A stretch of DNA of 24,628 bases from Thermoplasmatota archaeon (GTDB lineage: Archaea > Thermoplasmatota > E2 > DHVEG-1): contig JAUWIE010000110.1 of NCBI GenBank assembly GCA_030605515.1, positions 1 to 24,628 of the forward strand. The letters are read 5' to 3'. Position 1 is the first letter of the stretch, and each line of letters starts with the position of its first letter. The position numbers and the translations under genes are program-made. Below the pieces are notes generated by a model that was not told the DNA's origin, searched no databases, and saw only the letters and a list, made by a program, of their open reading frames with translations. Shown here piece after piece: positions 23,204 to 24,628 of this stretch.

Positions 23204-23899
23204 TTATACTACATTTATCTTCAATTCATTATTTCTTGGCACATTTGTCTTATGTTTCTCAACATTCTTATATCTGTCACATGAAATATTGATTCTAATA
23301 TCTAATGAATATTTGCCCTTACTATGAGTTTCTATCTCAAATCCATGAACAATTACATCATCTTTTCCCTTGGAGATTTTATCCACAACATGATAATTAT
23401 CCCACCAATCTATAAACCAAGTTTGTGGCACATTAGATTTTCTAACAAATGGATTATTATATTTCAAAATCTTTGGATTAGTTGGTTTATCACCAAGCCC
23501 GAACTGTTGTTCTCTAATATCCAAATCTATCTTTGGATTTATCCATAAAAATATGATAACTTTTGAGTTAGCTGGTATAGTAATTTCATCTACTCTATAT
23601 GGGATGGTACCTTGTTTGTGGTAATCAATTTTATATTTACCTCTTGGTGGAATAATGAAATGCATCTCGAATGGATTAATCATGATTTTGTTATATTGTC
23701 TTTCATCCCAAAGCCATCTCTTAAAACTAATTGTTACACCTATCAGAATAAGAAATAAACCGATATATATTCCCAACATTGTAAGATATTGATAGAAAGT
23801 CCAATCTGGAAATATAAACATAATAATTAATTCAAACACAATAGTTGATATTATTGGTATCAATAAATATTTTGGGTTTTGGTGACAAGGAGCAAACAA
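23204..23899 (-). CDS. Two-TM membrane protein with beta-rich soluble domain, function unknown
   Basis: I do not recognise this family. The 231-residue protein has two close TM helices (about 11-30, YLLIPIISTIVFELIIMFIF, and about 40-60). A soluble domain of about 165 residues follows, with alternating strands (IIPPRGKYKIDYHK, TIPANSKVIIFLWINP, YSLDIRINISCDRYKNVE). The regular strands suggest an Ig-like or jelly-roll domain. The start is uncertain: TTG 23899 has AGGAG about 11 bases before it. The frame remains open upstream to a TAA just beyond 23940 without any ATG, so the N-terminus may be lost or use a rare start. It sits next to the IS element, and the direct-repeat copy at 23954-23968 lies just upstream. 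Confidence 0.5.
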   Translation of the reverse strand: MFAPCHQNPKYLLIPIISTIVFELIIMFIFPDWTFYQYLTMLGIYIGLFLILIGVTISFKRWLWDERQYNKIMINPFEMHFIIPPRGKYKIDYHKQGTIPYRVDEITIPANSKVIIFLWINPKIDLDIREQQFGLGDKPTNPKILKYNNPFVRKSNVPQTWFIDWWDNYHVVDKISKGKDDVIVHGFEIETHSKGKYSLDIRINISCDRYKNVEKHKTNVPRNNELKINVV

Positions 23900-23953
23900 A
23901 GGGTTATTTACTCCTAAAATAGGGTTTTTTTGAAATTAATAATTTCTTTCTCC

Positions 23954-23968
23954 AAAAGCTGATTAGAA
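23954..23968 (+). repeat. Direct repeat copy 2 (AAAAGCTGATTAGAA)
   Basis: Identical to 19500-19514. Here it is also the left arm of the inverted repeat at 23959-23983. Confidence 0.6.
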
Positions 23969-23983
23969 CCAATTTCTAATCAG
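23959..23983. repeat. Perfect 10-bp inverted repeat CTGATTAGAA / TTCTAATCAG
   Basis: CTGATTAGAA (23959-23968), loop CCAAT, TTCTAATCAG (23974-23983). The same core is found at 19505-19514 and, with one change, at 24034-24043 (TTGATTAGAA). It lies 60-85 bases upstream of the 23899 gene, so it may be a regulator-binding site, or it may mark a recombination point. Confidence 0.55.
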
Positions 23984-24088
23984 AACTTATCACATCTCTA
24001 AAACACACAGGTTAAACTTATATATCATGATTCTTGATTAGAATTTCACTATTTTATACATCGTCTATGTTATTGTTGTAACCAGTGT

Positions 24089-24628
24089 TTATCTTATTTC
24101 ATATCTGGATAATGCACGGTTATAAATCTGTACCTCATCAATGATGCCATCAAAATATCTATTACTATCTATTCTCCAGTCACGTCCAATTACTAGCGGA
24201 TCTTGATAATATTGCGTAATTTCTCCTGTGTATTCAGTGAAAGCATTCAATTCCCCATCAATATAAAGTTTCATATAGGTTCTATCATATGTTACCACAA
24301 TATGATACCACGTGTCAGTTTCATGTTCTAGAGTCCCCTGAAGTTTAACGCCATTTACCATGAATTGTAGTTTGTTATTATCTAAGCCTACATCTCCAAA
24401 CCTCAAGGAGTACCCTGTAGAAAAGCCTGCTGCATGTCTTGATACTATCCCACTAATATATGGACTTACAGTAGAGAAACTACGTGGGTAAACCCATGCA
24501 GAAATTGTGATCTCATTAGCTAGATCTAAACTTGCATCATTTCCACAGTCTACATAGTCATCAATTCCATCAAATGATAATGCACCGTTACTAATACCAT
24601 CACTTATCCATTGAGGGCCATTACCAGT
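24089..24628 (-). CDS. LamG-domain (concanavalin A-like) protein, C-terminal 179 residues
   Basis: The frame runs from the right window edge to TAA 24089; the 5' end is outside. The whole visible part is one LamG/Laminin_G_3 domain: GALSFDGIDDYVDCGND, ITISAWVYPRSF, WYHIVVTYDRTYMKLYIDGELN, PLVIGRDWR, and YFDGIIDEVQIYNRALSRYEI, which is the canonical C-terminal signature. Such domains bind carbohydrate or surface partners and are usually parts of large secreted proteins. The gene ends directly after the domain, so LamG is its C-terminal module here. A decayed LamG half-domain on the same strand lies about 4.6 kb downstream (19241-19440), suggesting a locus of repeated LamG genes. Confidence 0.85.
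   Translation of the reverse strand, partial: TGNGPQWISDGISNGALSFDGIDDYVDCGNDASLDLANEITISAWVYPRSFSTVSPYISGIVSRHAAGFSTGYSLRFGDVGLDNNKLQFMVNGVKLQGTLEHETDTWYHIVVTYDRTYMKLYIDGELNAFTEYTGEITQYYQDPLVIGRDWRIDSNRYFDGIIDEVQIYNRALSRYEIR

Noticed and set aside
1..24628. CRISPR array, rRNA or tRNA genes
   Set aside because: No regularly spaced repeats and no segments with the high GC and conserved cores expected of stable RNAs in such an AT-rich genome were seen on either strand.

Overview
The window looks like a chromosome segment of an AT-rich archaeon, most likely an uncultured euryarchaeote of the Thermoplasmatota. The evidence is an archaeal-type DnaG (TOPRIM protein), a UPF0058 protein, a two-subunit class I fumarase, a sulfide-dependent (His-type) Thi4, archaeal TATA boxes about 25 bases before predicted transcript starts, strong GGAGGTGA-type Shine-Dalgarno sites, T-tract terminators, and a dockerin-bearing secreted protein. 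The phylum assignment is inference; no rRNA gene is present to confirm it.

Left part (1-6047): transport and acid catabolism. A sodium:solute symporter, cut by the left edge, is preceded by its small membrane accessory protein. Reading the other way are a phenylacetate-CoA-ligase-type enzyme, an AEC-type permease and an acyl-CoA dehydrogenase. Together they suggest uptake, CoA activation and oxidation of organic or aromatic acids.

Middle (6068-19064): mostly core genes. These are thi4, a GNAT acetyltransferase, a UPF0058 protein, dnaG, metG-purC, a secreted calcineurin-like phosphoesterase split by a frameshift, a secreted dockerin protein, a fumarase alpha-fumarase beta-nadE operon, a CPBP membrane protease and a secreted, membrane-anchored beta-domain protein.

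Right part (19065-24628): an accessory region. It holds a decayed LamG-domain fragment, a hydrolase-like protein, a four-gene zinc-ribbon/membrane cassette divergent from a small winged-helix regulator with a perfect palindrome between them, an IS-type transposase, a two-TM protein, and the end of a LamG gene running off the right edge. A 15-bp direct repeat (19500-19514 and 23954-23968) flanks most of this block.

The observations most worth a second look are the Ig-like extracellular insertion in the symporter, the A-run frameshift in the phosphoesterase, the regulator/palindrome/zinc-ribbon cassette including a gene whose only plausible start is AUA, and the LamG remnant with the flanking repeats.
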